DNA of 64,000 nucleotides from Methylobacter sp. (GTDB lineage: Bacteria; Pseudomonadota; Gammaproteobacteria; Methylococcales; Methylomonadaceae): positions 1 to 64,000 of the forward strand of contig NZ_JAUXVR010000034.1 in NCBI RefSeq assembly GCF_030680395.1, read 5' to 3'. Of the stretch, positions 39,154 through 47,746 are shown piece by piece. Positions within the stretch are counted from its first letter, which is position 1. Every line of letters starts with the position of its first letter. The position numbers and the translations under genes were made by a program. The notes beneath the pieces are model-generated. The model did not search any database. It saw only the letters and a list, made by a program, of their open reading frames with translations, and was not told the DNA's origin.

Positions 39154-40482
39154 ATGTCCGAATTTAATGACAATTTAAAGCAGCAACCCGAGGCTGAAGA
39201 GGGCGTTCCGGTCCTGAAAGTCATATGCAAGATGAATGGCTACTATCTCTATAACGATGTAAAAAAAGGTACGCCGTTTACTGAAACAATCGTCATTAAG
39301 AATGACCATAAAGGCCGATTGCAAGGAAAGATAACTTCGGATGCTGAATGGCTCGTGCCCGAGACCGAGAACCTCACCGGCAAAAGCGAACAAACTCTTT
39401 ATATACATATTCTTACCTCCAGAATCCCCGCAAATGCGTATGACGCTCAAGGCACAATCACCATCGATACGAATGGAGGCCCTCCCTATTTGATAACTTT
39501 TAGGGTTATCCTGGAGGACCTTGAAATTGCGGCTGACAAGTTCAAAAAGACCTATGTTCCTCTTGCGGCCGCTTGTGCAGGTTTTATCGGCTCGCTTAAG
39601 GGAGCGCCATTTCCATACGTCCTGATGGGTGCCGTTTTTGCCGGAATAATCTTTTATTCCATTACCAACTTTATAGTTAAAGCCGCGCTGAAAAGCAGCC
39701 TGAATATATTTAAGTTCCCCTCGACCTTAATACAAGGTGCGGCGGCGAGCGTCGCCATTTTGGCCATCCTGTTTCATCCCGGCGGTAGTCCGGTTATTAA
39801 GCAGAACGTTGAACAGGAAAAACCCGATATAGCGGTCAGCCCGGAAAAACCGCCTGCACCAGCGGTGCCAAAGCCTGAACAGTTGCCAACACTGCCGGAA
39901 GCAGAAAAGATCCCGGTTGTTGCCGACCAGGTTGATCGTAATCAGCATCCCGGTCAGGTAGAGGACATCCTCACTAAAGAAACCATCGCATTATCCGGCA
40001 GCTTGACAAACGTGGACCCAAAAACAGCGGATGCCGGCGCTTTCTGGGGGTTCGGTTTTGAGGCCGCGGACGACAAGGCTCACTATAATTTCGGGTGCAG
40101 TCATTACGATGAGCTGAATTTTCGCATGGGCGGCAAGACGGTCGACTGGACCGCCGGCACCGAGGCAATGAGGACGCATCCGAGCCGCGTCACGTTATAT
40201 TTTCGTTCGCAGGATTGGGATTTAATGCAAATGTGCGCCAGAGAATCTCCCCGCTGCGAGGTAAGCGCTTGCCCACTTGTTATAGCTGTTGAACCCGATA
40301 CCAACGCGAAAAACATCCCAGCCCAGCCGCCATTAGCTGACGTTTTAAAGAGCCGGAGCGTAAACGTTGAATCCGGCAAAACTTTACGAAAAAACACACG
40401 CATCGCTTCAAAAACAACCAGGAAGAAAAAGTGGAAGCCTAAAGCAAGCAGTTTTGCGCCGCCTTCTCGAGATGATCTATAA
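39154..40482 (+). CDS. Membrane protein with N-terminal Ig/BACON-like domain, unknown function
   Basis: 442 residues, not recognised as a named family. Residues about 20-120 form a beta-sandwich-like segment (FTETIVIKNDHKGRLQGKITSDAEWLV ... YDAQGTITIDTNGGPPYLITFRV), the pattern of Ig-like modules found beside bacterial Ser/Thr kinases. Three hydrophobic stretches follow (about 130-150, 150-172 and 190-207), then a Pro/Glu/Lys-rich linker (220-270). The soluble C-terminal domain is Cys-containing and ends in a basic tail (TTRKKKWKPKASS). The next gene starts 14 bases after its stop, so the two are probably co-transcribed. Confidence 0.75.
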   Translation: MSEFNDNLKQQPEAEEGVPVLKVICKMNGYYLYNDVKKGTPFTETIVIKNDHKGRLQGKITSDAEWLVPETENLTGKSEQTLYIHILTSRIPANAYDAQGTITIDTNGGPPYLITFRVILEDLEIAADKFKKTYVPLAAACAGFIGSLKGAPFPYVLMGAVFAGIIFYSITNFIVKAALKSSLNIFKFPSTLIQGAAASVAILAILFHPGGSPVIKQNVEQEKPDIAVSPEKPPAPAVPKPEQLPTLPEAEKIPVVADQVDRNQHPGQVEDILTKETIALSGSLTNVDPKTADAGAFWGFGFEAADDKAHYNFGCSHYDELNFRMGGKTVDWTAGTEAMRTHPSRVTLYFRSQDWDLMQMCARESPRCEVSACPLVIAVEPDTNAKNIPAQPPLADVLKSRSVNVESGKTLRKNTRIASKTTRKKKWKPKASSFAPPSRDDL

Positions 40483-40495
40483 ACCAGGGGAACTA

Positions 40496-41899
40496 ATGTT
40501 ATTAAACAGTAAGGCTTTTTATACATTATTAACTATTGCAATAGTTGCATTTGGTTGTGCCTACAATGTTCCTGTTGCGGTTGACCCCATTAAAGACACG
40601 TCTCAATCTGAGCTTGTCAGAAAAAAGATAGCCCTTAAGGTTGGCATGTACTTGAGCGATGATCTTAAACACTACATTTACAAACAACAAAAAATGGGAG
40701 CAACCTTCCAAATGAGAGTAGGAGACTATTTGCTTCCCATCGCCATGACAATGGGCACAACCCTATTTGATGAGGTTACATTGGTGAATTCCCTGCCTCC
40801 ATACGATGATAGCTATAGACCTGATATTGACGCTTTAATTCGGCCTGAAATTCTTTTTTATTACGGCGATACTGTCGGCTCTTTTTCAGGGTATATACAA
40901 GCAAAAACCAAGTTGCGCGTCACTGTCTATGACTTAGGCGGCAATATCTTATGGCAGGATGAAGCAATAGGGGAAAGTAGAAGTAAGGACATGGATTTCG
41001 TCAGCACTTTTCTTGCAGATATGGACGAGGTCGGCAAAACAGGGTATGAGGCTGTTTTTTCCGCGGCCAGTCGTATTATAAATAATTTTAATGCCAAACC
41101 TCCCCAAGAGCTTGTTGCTCTTATTGACATTAAAAAGGCAGAAAATTTAAGAAATGGAGGGGCTTTGCCTGATCTTGAACTTTTTAAAAAACTTTATGAA
41201 AAGGGGCGTTTTCAATATTCTAAAAAAGATTATCACCAGTCCTTATATTTTTTCGAAAAGGCATCCACCCTAGTCCCTGATCAACCGGCGGCATTATTTT
41301 ATACCGGCGCGAGTTACACTTACATCGGCGAGAAATCCAGCGCTTTAAAAAAATTCGCAGACGTTATTAATAAAAAACCCGCCGGACAAGAAGCCCGCGA
41401 TTCAAAGAAATGGCTTAAAAGGCTGGACGACCCTTTAAAAATTGGAATTATTGGCGGCAATAAATCCAATGATGCTGCATTAAATGATGGGGTCATTGAA
41501 GATGCCTTAATAAAGAGCGGAATGTATGAAACGATAGATACCGCTGATCTATCGCCTCCAACCAACCCGGCTGCATCAGCGGATTTTTCTAAATTCCTTG
41601 AGCGATGCTATAAAAAAGGCGCCAAAGTCATTATCTTGTACGATGTGGATAGTTCTTCCGGAAAAGCCCAATCAGACTTCTATAGCGGTGAAGATGTGGC
41701 AACAGAACATAGTGTTAAAATCTCGGCAAAAGTGTATTCAACAAAGAAAAAACAGTTAACAACTGAAATTCAGATAAACGAAAAATCAAGCGTTATAAAA
41801 GCACAAACAATGGGTGAGGAAATGACAACAAAACAACAGCTATTGCAAACAGGCGCTAAAAAACTGGTCTTGCAGCTATTAAAGAATGATATTTTTTAG
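40496..41899 (+). CDS. TPR-containing lipoprotein, unknown function
   Basis: 467 residues from the ATG at 40496, which has AGGGG upstream. The frame is open further upstream but overlaps the previous gene. The N-terminus MLLNSKAFYTLLTIAIVAFGC has a lipobox ending in Cys21, so it is probably an envelope lipoprotein. Residues about 30-200 form an alpha/beta domain, then TPR-like helices (about 215-315: KKLYEKGRFQYSKKDYHQSLYFFEKASTLVPDQPAALFYTGASYTYIGEKSSALKKFADVI). The C-terminal domain (KIGIIGGNKSNDAALNDGVIEDALIKSG) resembles CsgG/LpoB-type folds in pattern only. Lower GC and more Lys/Ile than its neighbours. It meets the convergent ASCH gene with two bases between stops. Confidence 0.8.
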   Translation: MLLNSKAFYTLLTIAIVAFGCAYNVPVAVDPIKDTSQSELVRKKIALKVGMYLSDDLKHYIYKQQKMGATFQMRVGDYLLPIAMTMGTTLFDEVTLVNSLPPYDDSYRPDIDALIRPEILFYYGDTVGSFSGYIQAKTKLRVTVYDLGGNILWQDEAIGESRSKDMDFVSTFLADMDEVGKTGYEAVFSAASRIINNFNAKPPQELVALIDIKKAENLRNGGALPDLELFKKLYEKGRFQYSKKDYHQSLYFFEKASTLVPDQPAALFYTGASYTYIGEKSSALKKFADVINKKPAGQEARDSKKWLKRLDDPLKIGIIGGNKSNDAALNDGVIEDALIKSGMYETIDTADLSPPTNPAASADFSKFLERCYKKGAKVIILYDVDSSSGKAQSDFYSGEDVATEHSVKISAKVYSTKKKQLTTEIQINEKSSVIKAQTMGEEMTTKQQLLQTGAKKLVLQLLKNDIF

Positions 41900-41901
41900 A
41901 T

Positions 41902-42369
41902 TCAAGCGATTGCAAGCGCAAGCTCTTCTTGCACCTGTAATTCCAGATTTACCCAAACATCACCTTCATTACCGTGCTGGTACTTGATCGGAGTAATCAG
42001 TCGTCGAGCATTTTCAAGAATCCAGGCCACATCCCAATTATCAATGTCGCCTGACCGTAGGCATTCCTCGGAAATCCGCTGCTGATTGGCATTATTCAGC
42101 CTATCCTGGTAGCTGACTGAGCCTTTGAGCGCAACCAGATTGGCTACCGCAACAATTTGACCGCTGTCTTGTTTAATCAAGGCAATTAACCCGGGTTGAT
42201 TGGCACTGCCTGAGCGCATTTCCCAAGTCCCGGTACCGCCCAGTATTTTATCGACATGAAGATCACCAATAATTAATCCTTTGATGGGGCTGTCATCAAT
42301 GGTTTTTGAAGCCAAATGACTATCAGTTGCTAATTCGGCCTTGGGTTCATCCGGATAATCGGCCACCAT
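41902..42369 (-). CDS. ASCH/PUA-like domain protein
   Basis: 155 residues. The segment KGLIIGDLHVDKILGGTGTWEMRSGSANQPGLIALIKQDSGQIVAVANLV is the ASCH-like beta-barrel signature (I...H...IL.G..TWE.R). Such domains bind RNA or modified nucleotides and often occur as single-domain proteins in defence or toxin regions. The ATG follows directly on the stop of the 42370-42675 gene with no gap, so translation is coupled. The ligand is unknown. Confidence 0.8.
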   Translation of the reverse strand: MVADYPDEPKAELATDSHLASKTIDDSPIKGLIIGDLHVDKILGGTGTWEMRSGSANQPGLIALIKQDSGQIVAVANLVALKGSVSYQDRLNNANQQRISEECLRSGDIDNWDVAWILENARRLITPIKYQHGNEGDVWVNLELQVQEELALAIA

Positions 42370-42675
42370 TTAATTAAACAACTCAATGCCGGTTTCACTG
42401 GCGCATACCTTAACGGATGCCGTTATAGGCTGAAATAGCTTTGCCCGTGCATTAAAAGCAGGATTCACAGCAATTTTAAAATAACCGGGAATGCCACCCG
42501 CACCTACCGGCCTGTGTTTCCTGATATAAACAGCTCGATTCAGTGGCTTGGAATACAGCACCGCATCTTTCAGGTACCGATCTTCGCCCTTGCCTTTCAA
42601 TCGGACAGCAAAGCCTTGTTGCGAGACAGGCTCAATGACGCGTTGACGAACAGCTTCAGAAATGGATTTTGGCAT
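42370..42675 (-). CDS. Unrecognised 101-residue protein coupled to the ASCH gene
   Basis: A basic 101-residue protein (PKSISEAVRQRVIEPVSQQGFAVRLKGKGEDRYLKDAVLYSKPLNRAVYIRKHRPVG...) with no signal, membrane segment or motif I can name. It is upstream of and abuts the ASCH gene, so the two form a two-gene operon. The coupled small-gene layout at the edge of a restriction/toxin island is compatible with a toxin-antitoxin or RNA-modifying pair, but nothing in its sequence proves this. Confidence 0.65.
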   Translation of the reverse strand: MPKSISEAVRQRVIEPVSQQGFAVRLKGKGEDRYLKDAVLYSKPLNRAVYIRKHRPVGAGGIPGYFKIAVNPAFNARAKLFQPITASVKVCASETGIELFN

Positions 42676-43030
42676 GATACTTTTCCTTATGCATTGAATG
42701 ATAGTTACCTAACATCAATACAGAAATCGTGCCAAAGAGCGTAACCCCTTACCTACCAGGCCATCTCAAGGTTTTTGGCCGGATAAAAAGGCCGGTCTTG
42801 CCATCAGAAAAACAATAAAAATTGTTACCGGGTAAAAGTTTTTATGGATACCGCCAAGTGACGGCCGAATAAATTAGAACGATTAATTCTGTAACAACTG
42901 TCTCGATCAATGACTTTGACCTACGCGACTTCAGAAGCTTGTTTTTTGACAATGTTCATAATTCGGCCTCTTTTAAAAGGTGTTGGTAAGAATCATCGTT
43001 GATTATATTACTTCTCGTCCCCACACGCCC

Positions 43031-43170
43031 GTCACGGCTATTAAGTTAAGTACAACGGCACCGTAGGAGCGGGCCGCGCCCGCGATATTTTGGTAGAGCG
43101 ATTACAGAGTTGTAGTGCCTTCATCGCGGGCATGGCCCGCTCCTACAACGCGTAACTTAATGGCCGTGAC
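43031..43170. mobile_element. 140-bp palindromic MITE-like element, copy 1
   Basis: The outer arms gtcacggctattaagtta (43031-43048) and taacttaatggccgtgac (43153-43170) pair with one mismatch. The inner 24-base arms (43063-43086 and 43123-43146, gtaggagcgggcc...) pair with two mismatches. No coding capacity. A nested-palindrome element of this size, present twice and interrupting a reading frame, fits a non-autonomous mobile element. No target-site duplication was identified. Confidence 0.65.
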
Positions 43171-43252
43171 GCGGCGCGCGGGAACGAGAGCAATCCCAGT
43201 CTTGGCGTTCTTGCTTTAGGAACTCGTTAATGGCTTCACGACTCATACCGGA

Positions 43253-43440
43253 TTATTCCTCCGTTTCATCGGGTAACCCATTTAAAAACGCGGCCATTTT
43301 TACGGCTTTATTTTCTGTTGCTTCCGGCAATTCATAAATGACTGCGATTTTTGTATGACCCGCGGGAATGGTCTCAGGCAATTGCAACTTTAACCGATGG
43401 TTCTGGGGATTTGGGTTTCTATTTCATAGTAGGCTTGCAT
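43253..43440 (-). pseudogene. Frameshifted copy of the 62-residue small gene
   Basis: It matches the intact gene at 44621-44809 but lacks one base after the codons for MQAYYEIETQIP, giving an early stop after four altered residues. The remaining sequence keeps the downstream codons (AAKMAAFLNGLPDETEE-like) and the same stop. It lies in direct-repeat copy 1. Confidence 0.8.
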
Positions 43441-43473
43441 CGGCTTTTCTGTTTTAAATCTTATTCGATCCAG

Positions 43474-43938
43474 CTAAACTTCACCGGCCAGTCTTAAAAC
43501 TTCCTTTTCCAATTTTTCATAAACTCTGAAGTTTGCTTTTTTAAGCTGGGTAAAAATATCCGCGACTGAGCTAATGATCTGCTGTTGTTTGGCTTTCAGT
43601 AAAATACCCAATAAACCTGTAAACTTAAGTTGTAACTGTTTAGCCAATTTTCTGGCTTTCAGATCATCCAGGATCATCACGTTATCTTCTTGCATTTGCA
43701 GAGCAAGCGCGATGGTGCTGGCTTCCCCCAAATCAACGCTGGCATTCAATATGCGCAGATAATTTTTATCTGTAACAGTGACAACAGTCATCCAGCTTTC
43801 TAATGGTTTACCGAATTCCTGAGCGACCTCTTCGGTTAGATAGATGTTTTGGTAGAGTTCTTGCAGAATAGTTAGTGCATTAATATTGTCCAACACAATC
43901 AGGCAACTGGTATTAGAAACAATTTTAGGCATTTTCAA
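43474..43938 (-). CDS. DUF3368 PIN-like nuclease (probable toxin)
   Basis: A 154-residue PIN-fold protein: IVSNTSCLIVLDNINALTIL at the N-terminus, an acidic LGEASTIALALQ motif in the middle and MILDDLKARKLAKQL followed by GLLGILLKAKQQQII. These are DUF3368 hallmarks with the acidic residues expected for metal-dependent RNase activity. It overlaps the UPF0175 gene by 14 bases, the usual toxin-antitoxin layout. The start may be Met3. The pair lies between the two ~0.53-kb direct repeats. Confidence 0.88.
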   Translation of the reverse strand: MKMPKIVSNTSCLIVLDNINALTILQELYQNIYLTEEVAQEFGKPLESWMTVVTVTDKNYLRILNASVDLGEASTIALALQMQEDNVMILDDLKARKLAKQLQLKFTGLLGILLKAKQQQIISSVADIFTQLKKANFRVYEKLEKEVLRLAGEV

Positions 43939-44152
43939 AATCCTGCATGATGTCTTCGGCGGAATAATTTAAAACCGATACCTGATAGTGCCCCAACAGC
44001 TCCATAAAAGTTCTTTTAGACAGACCTGTCATTTGTGCGGCTTGCCCTACCGATAACACGCCTTTCTCATAAAGTTTACTGGCAAGTAGCATTTGAATTT
44101 CCTGCATGTCTATATTGATAGTGTCAGGAAGTTGTATTTGTAGGGTTTGCAT
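43925..44152 (-). CDS. UPF0175-family antitoxin
   Basis: 75 residues. An N-terminal beta strand (QTLQIQLPDTINI) is followed by a helix-turn-helix-like region (LLASKLYEKGVLSVGQAAQMTGLSKRTFMELLGHYQVSVLNYSAEDIMQD), the UPF0175 pattern. It is upstream of and overlaps the DUF3368 gene, and is the likely DNA-binding antitoxin that also represses the operon. The promoter should lie in the short space before 44177, next to the hsdS-tail remnant. Confidence 0.88.
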   Translation of the reverse strand: MQTLQIQLPDTINIDMQEIQMLLASKLYEKGVLSVGQAAQMTGLSKRTFMELLGHYQVSVLNYSAEDIMQDFENA

Positions 44153-44176
44153 ATTCGTTCCTTTAGTGATTTGGCA

Positions 44177-44212
44177 TTAAAGTTCACCAGCGAAGGCTTT
44201 TTGGCTGAGTTT
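44177..44212 (-). pseudogene. hsdS 3'-end remnant (copy A)
   Basis: On the minus strand this encodes [11 protein letters not shown] followed by a stop, the same last ten residues as the intact hsdS ending at 44990. It is joined on its upstream side to the 80-bp palindrome. It marks a duplication boundary upstream of the UPF0175 gene. Confidence 0.8.
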
Positions 44213-44213
44213 T

Positions 44214-44293
44214 GTAGGTCGGGTTAGGCGCTGGCCGTAACCCGACGCATGGGCTTCGAAATGTCGGGTTACGCTGTCGCTAACCCGACCTAC
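44214..44293. repeat. 80-bp palindromic repeat, copy 1
   Basis: gtaggtcgggttaggcg...aacccgacctac. The arms of about 30 bases are imperfectly complementary around a gcatgggcttcgaaat loop. It differs from the copy at 44890-44969 at only a few positions. Each copy directly adjoins an hsdS-tail sequence. Confidence 0.85.
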
Positions 44294-44399
44294 GCGACTT
44301 CAGAAGCTTGTTTTTTGACAATGTTCATAATTCGGCCTCTTTTAAAAGGTGTTGGTAAGAATCATCGTTGATTATATTACTTCTCGTCCCCACGCGCCC

Positions 44400-44539
44400 G
44401 TCACGGCTATTAAGTTAAGTACAACGGCACCGTAGGAGCGGGCCGCGCCCGCGATATTTTGGTAGAGCGATTACAGAGTTGTAGTGTCTTCATCGCGGGC
44501 ATGGCCCGCTCCTACAATGCGTAACTTAATGGCCGTGAC
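44400..44539. mobile_element. 140-bp palindromic MITE-like element, copy 2
   Basis: Same nested palindrome as 43031-43170, again bounded by gtcacggc and gccgtgac. It replaces the 3' part of the small minus-strand frame that starts at 44614. Confidence 0.65.
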
Positions 44540-44614
44540 GGGCGCGCGGGAACGAGAGCAATCCCAGTCTTGGCGTTCTTGCTTTAGGAACTCGTTAATT
44601 GCTTCACGACTCAT
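44471..44614 (-). pseudogene. Truncated small gene interrupted by the palindromic element
   Basis: A 47-codon frame starts at ATG 44614, six bases after the stop of the 62-residue gene. It reads MSREAINEFLKQERQDWD, then runs into the 140-bp palindrome around residue 26 and stops inside it. This looks like the beginning of the partner (toxin?) of the small upstream gene, cut off by the element. The same frame starts at 43246 in the other repeat. Confidence 0.5.
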
Positions 44615-44620
44615 ACCGGA

Positions 44621-44809
44621 TTATTCCTCCGTTTCATCGGGTAACCCATTTAAAAACGCGGCCATTTTTGCGGCTTTATTTTCTGTTGCTTCCGGCAATT
44701 CATAAATGACTGCGATTTTTGCATGACCCGCAGGAATGGTCTCAGGCAATTGCAACTGTAACTGATGGTTCTGTGGGATTTGGGTTTCTATTTCATAGTA
44801 GGCTTGCAT
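44621..44809 (-). CDS. Small antitoxin-like protein (62 residues)
   Basis: MQAYYEIETQIPQNHQLQLQLPETIPAGHAKIAVIYELPEA followed by a helical, charged tail. The beta-rich N-terminus with LQLQLPETIPAG.A.IAVIYE is like the AbrB/DUF104-type small antitoxins that precede PIN toxins. It is intact here, whereas its copy at 43253-43440 is frameshifted. The gene that follows it is truncated, so it may be an orphan antitoxin. Confidence 0.6.
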   Translation of the reverse strand: MQAYYEIETQIPQNHQLQLQLPETIPAGHAKIAVIYELPEATENKAAKMAAFLNGLPDETEE

Positions 44810-44845
44810 CGGCTTTTCCTGATTTTAAGTTTCATTAGGTTGGTA

Positions 44846-44884
44846 TTACAGCTCACAGGCGAAGGCTTTTTGGCTAAGTGCTCT
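44846..44884 (-). pseudogene. hsdS 3'-end remnant (copy B)
   Basis: The minus strand encodes RALSQKAFACEL and a stop, a third copy of the hsdS C-terminal tail with Gly to Cys. It lies between the 80-bp palindrome and the small antitoxin-like gene. Confidence 0.75.
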
Positions 44885-44889
44885 GATTT

Positions 44890-44969
44890 GTAGGTCGGGT
44901 TAGGCGCTAGCCGTAACCCGACGCATCGGCTTCGAAATGTCGGGTTACGCTATCGCTAACCCGACCTAC
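44890..44969. repeat. 80-bp palindromic repeat, copy 2
   Basis: Same sequence family as 44214-44293, placed 20 bases after the hsdS stop. Its position beyond hsdS suggests that it could also form a transcript-end hairpin. Confidence 0.85.
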
Positions 44970-44989
44970 GTGACTTTAGTAGGTTGGCA

Positions 44990-46111
44990 TTAAAGTTCAC
45001 CGGCGAAGGCTTTTTGACTGAGTGACTCAAACAAAGGTATTTCTGTCATGTTCGTTTTTGTTTGGATAGCATGCAAAGTTTTATTTCTAATTGCTATAAA
45101 TTTTTCTTGAATATGTAAGGGAGGAACTAACACAGGAGCTACTCTAAGCCTTTCCAATGTAATTTCCTTAAAAGTTGCCCCTTTTGAATAACGATCAATC
45201 CAATCTCTAAATCCTTTAGTTCTTAAAAATTCAACTAGAAACTCTGCTTTTATATTATTTCCTGGAGAAATTTTTGCAGTCCCTTGCGTAAGGTTTGCAC
45301 CATCAAGAAATTTTGGAACTATATCAACTGAGCCAATACTTGCACGAATGCAATATACTAAATCCCCTGTGCTGACTTTAGATCGTTCAAATTTGGCAGC
45401 TATATCAGAGTGTGTTCTGGCATAACCAGACTTGACCAGACACCCATTTTTAAAATCACCTGTTCTTATATAAGGAACACCATTTTCAACTTCAGCACCA
45501 GCTTGAACAATTCCATAGGTAATTATTGTCCCATCCTTTACAACATCAGAAAGAGTCATTTCTTTCCACCCCTTCGGATTAGTCACCGGATCGCCAAACA
45601 TGTCCAGAAACATGGCGCGGAGAAATTGGTCGGCGAGCTGAATGGCTTGCTGGTTTTTGCGGCGCAGGCTGTCGGCTTTGTCGAGAATGGCGGCGATGCG
45701 TTTTTGTTCGGCTAAAGGTGGGAGAGGGATTTTTTCACCATGAACCAAGTTCCGATTCAACGTTGGAACTCCCGCTCCTTCTACAAATCTATCCAGCTTA
45801 AAAGCTTGTAACATGTAAAACACCCACTTAGGGTGATTACCATGGAAATTAGTTACATACAGCGAAGTGTTTAGAGGCCAATAGTCAGTTTCAACGTAAT
45901 GAACTTTCCCAATTGTGCCACTTCGACCAGTAACCACGCCAGGTCCAAAGGCTTTTGCTTCGCTATGTGAACCATTTTGACCATTGGCAGCAAAGATAGG
46001 TATATTTCCATCAGCTCTATTCTGAGTAGGAAGATCATAGCCTCTCTTTAATGTTGCTATTTCAATCAGAGGAACTTCGGGATATCCTTTGTGATTTTTC
46101 AAGAAAGTCAC
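44990..46111 (-). CDS. hsdS: Type I restriction-modification specificity subunit HsdS
   Basis: 373 residues with two target-recognition domains. Each ends in a conserved coiled-coil block: [27 protein letters not shown] (about 136-162) and [21 protein letters not shown] (about 333-353). The second TRD (about 180-330) is lower in GC than the flanks, as expected for exchanged recognition domains. The start overlaps the hsdM stop by four bases (ATGA). The C-terminal [11 protein letters not shown] is duplicated twice downstream. Confidence 0.93.
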   Translation of the reverse strand: MTFLKNHKGYPEVPLIEIATLKRGYDLPTQNRADGNIPIFAANGQNGSHSEAKAFGPGVVTGRSGTIGKVHYVETDYWPLNTSLYVTNFHGNHPKWVFYMLQAFKLDRFVEGAGVPTLNRNLVHGEKIPLPPLAEQKRIAAILDKADSLRRKNQQAIQLADQFLRAMFLDMFGDPVTNPKGWKEMTLSDVVKDGTIITYGIVQAGAEVENGVPYIRTGDFKNGCLVKSGYARTHSDIAAKFERSKVSTGDLVYCIRASIGSVDIVPKFLDGANLTQGTAKISPGNNIKAEFLVEFLRTKGFRDWIDRYSKGATFKEITLERLRVAPVLVPPLHIQEKFIAIRNKTLHAIQTKTNMTEIPLFESLSQKAFAGEL

Positions 46112-47718
46112 AACATTGACTCCAATTCCTTCAACTCTCCCTGAATCTCATCCACCAACCCCATCCACTGCTCTAAAATCTCTTTCGGCGAGTCGTACTG
46201 TTCCTCTATATGAACGGTTTCCTTATAACGGTTAATCGACAAATCATATTTATTCGCGGCAAGGTCGGCTTTGCTGACCCAAAAACAGGCTTGGGCGCGG
46301 TCACTGAAAAGTGCGTCGGAAATTTCAGCGCTTACGCCATTCTGAATAGCCGCATTTTTATGTTCTTGCCAACGCCGGTAATCGGCCAGCACCTTCGGCA
46401 AATCACCGGCAAAGCTGAGCGGATTGCCCTGCTCATCCTGATACAGCGTGTCGCGTTTGTCGTCCAGCGAGAATCCGTCATCCTGCACGTCGTAGAACCA
46501 GACCTGATCGGTCGCGCCGCCTTTGGCGAACAATAAAATCGCGGTAGCGACACCGGCATAAGGTTTGAACACGCCGCTGGGCAGGTTGATGACGGCTTCG
46601 AGCTGGTTTTGCTCGATCAACAACTCACGCACGGCTTGATGCGCCTTGGAGGAACCGAACAGTACGCCCTGAGGCACCACCGTGGCGCTACGGCCGCCGG
46701 TTTTGAGCATTCTTAAAATCTGGGCAATAAACAGCAGTTCGGTCTTTTTGGTTTTGACCATCCGCAAGATCGGCGGGTTGACGGTGTCTTCGTCCAGGCT
46801 GCCTTTGAACGGCGGATTAGCCAGAATCACGTTAAAGGCGTTTTGCTCAAGGTGTGGAAAGTGATCGGCAAAACTGTGCGCCAGGGTATCCTGATAATGT
46901 ATATCCGGGTCTTCAACGCCGTGCATATACAGGTTCATCGCGGCGATGCGCAGCATGGTGCTGTCGAAATCGAAGCCGTGGAACATTTTGGTTTTGATGA
47001 TTTGCCATTGCTCCTGAGTTAACAAGTCGCCGGTGTAGATCTTTTGGATGACGGTTTTGCCTTTGTCATCGACGACTTCTTCTTGCAGGATGCCGTGTTC
47101 GCTGCTGTAGGTTTCCAGCAGGTATTCCATGACGGTGACCAAAAAGCCCGCCGTGCCGCAGGTTGGATCGGCCACCACTTCATCCGGTTGCGGATCGAGC
47201 AGGCGCACCATCAGTTTGATGATATGGCGCGGGGTGCGGAACTGGCCGTTGATGCCCGCGGTGGATAGTTTGCTGAGCAGGTATTCGTACAAATCGCCTT
47301 TGGTGTCTCCGGCTTCCAGCGGCAGCGCGTCAATCATTTCGATGGCTTTGACCAGCAGACTGGGCTTGTCGATAGCCAGACGCGCATCTTTCATATAATC
47401 GCCAAAGCGGCTGTCGCTGGTGTGCAGTCTAAAATGCTTGAACACTTCATCGCGCACTACGTTCATCAGTCGCTCGGCGTCTTCGATATGGCTGAACTGG
47501 CTCCAGCGCAGATGTTGTTCGTTGTCTTTAAAGCGCGGGGTAAAGCTCAATCCGGTGCGCGAGGCGCGTTTTTCATCGCGGCTTTCGTTGATATCCAGCA
47601 GACGGGCAAACATCAGGAAGGTGATTTGTTCAATTACTGTTAAGGGATTGGCAATGCCGCCCTGCCAGAATTCCAGCCAGAGTTTATCGATTTTGTTTTT
47701 TAAGTCGCCGGTGATCAT
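46108..47718 (-). CDS. hsdM: Type I restriction-modification DNA methyltransferase HsdM
   Basis: 536 residues. The N-terminal HsdM_N helical domain is followed by an N6-adenine methylase domain with SAM motif [11 protein letters not shown] (about residue 187) and catalytic motif IV NPPF (about residue 300). With HsdS it methylates the recognition site, and with HsdR it completes the restriction complex. It starts 28 bases after the hsdR stop and overlaps hsdS, so it is one operon. Confidence 0.94.
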   Translation of the reverse strand: MITGDLKNKIDKLWLEFWQGGIANPLTVIEQITFLMFARLLDINESRDEKRASRTGLSFTPRFKDNEQHLRWSQFSHIEDAERLMNVVRDEVFKHFRLHTSDSRFGDYMKDARLAIDKPSLLVKAIEMIDALPLEAGDTKGDLYEYLLSKLSTAGINGQFRTPRHIIKLMVRLLDPQPDEVVADPTCGTAGFLVTVMEYLLETYSSEHGILQEEVVDDKGKTVIQKIYTGDLLTQEQWQIIKTKMFHGFDFDSTMLRIAAMNLYMHGVEDPDIHYQDTLAHSFADHFPHLEQNAFNVILANPPFKGSLDEDTVNPPILRMVKTKKTELLFIAQILRMLKTGGRSATVVPQGVLFGSSKAHQAVRELLIEQNQLEAVINLPSGVFKPYAGVATAILLFAKGGATDQVWFYDVQDDGFSLDDKRDTLYQDEQGNPLSFAGDLPKVLADYRRWQEHKNAAIQNGVSAEISDALFSDRAQACFWVSKADLAANKYDLSINRYKETVHIEEQYDSPKEILEQWMGLVDEIQGELKELESML

Positions 47719-47746
47719 AGTTAAGCAGTCATTTCCTTAGGTAAGA

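Larger units (their letters stand above)
42918..43448. repeat. Direct repeat copy 1 (~531 bp)
   Basis: It is nearly identical to 44287-44818 over its whole length (offset about 1369), with scattered substitutions and single-base indels. It contains the 140-bp palindrome, a broken start of a small frame (ATG at 43246) and the frameshifted small antitoxin-like gene. The left boundary lies in gacctac, the end sequence of the 80-bp palindrome family. Confidence 0.9.
44287..44818. repeat. Direct repeat copy 2 (~532 bp)
   Basis: Matches 42918-43448. This copy has the intact 62-residue gene and the second 140-bp palindrome. The pair brackets the UPF0175/DUF3368 genes and one 80-bp palindrome, so recombination between them would delete the toxin-antitoxin pair. 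Confidence 0.9.

Noticed and set aside
42918-44969. CRISPR array
   Set aside because: The repeats are few, long and palindromic, without regular spacers, and no cas gene is present. The CARF domain is part of a sigma-54 activator.
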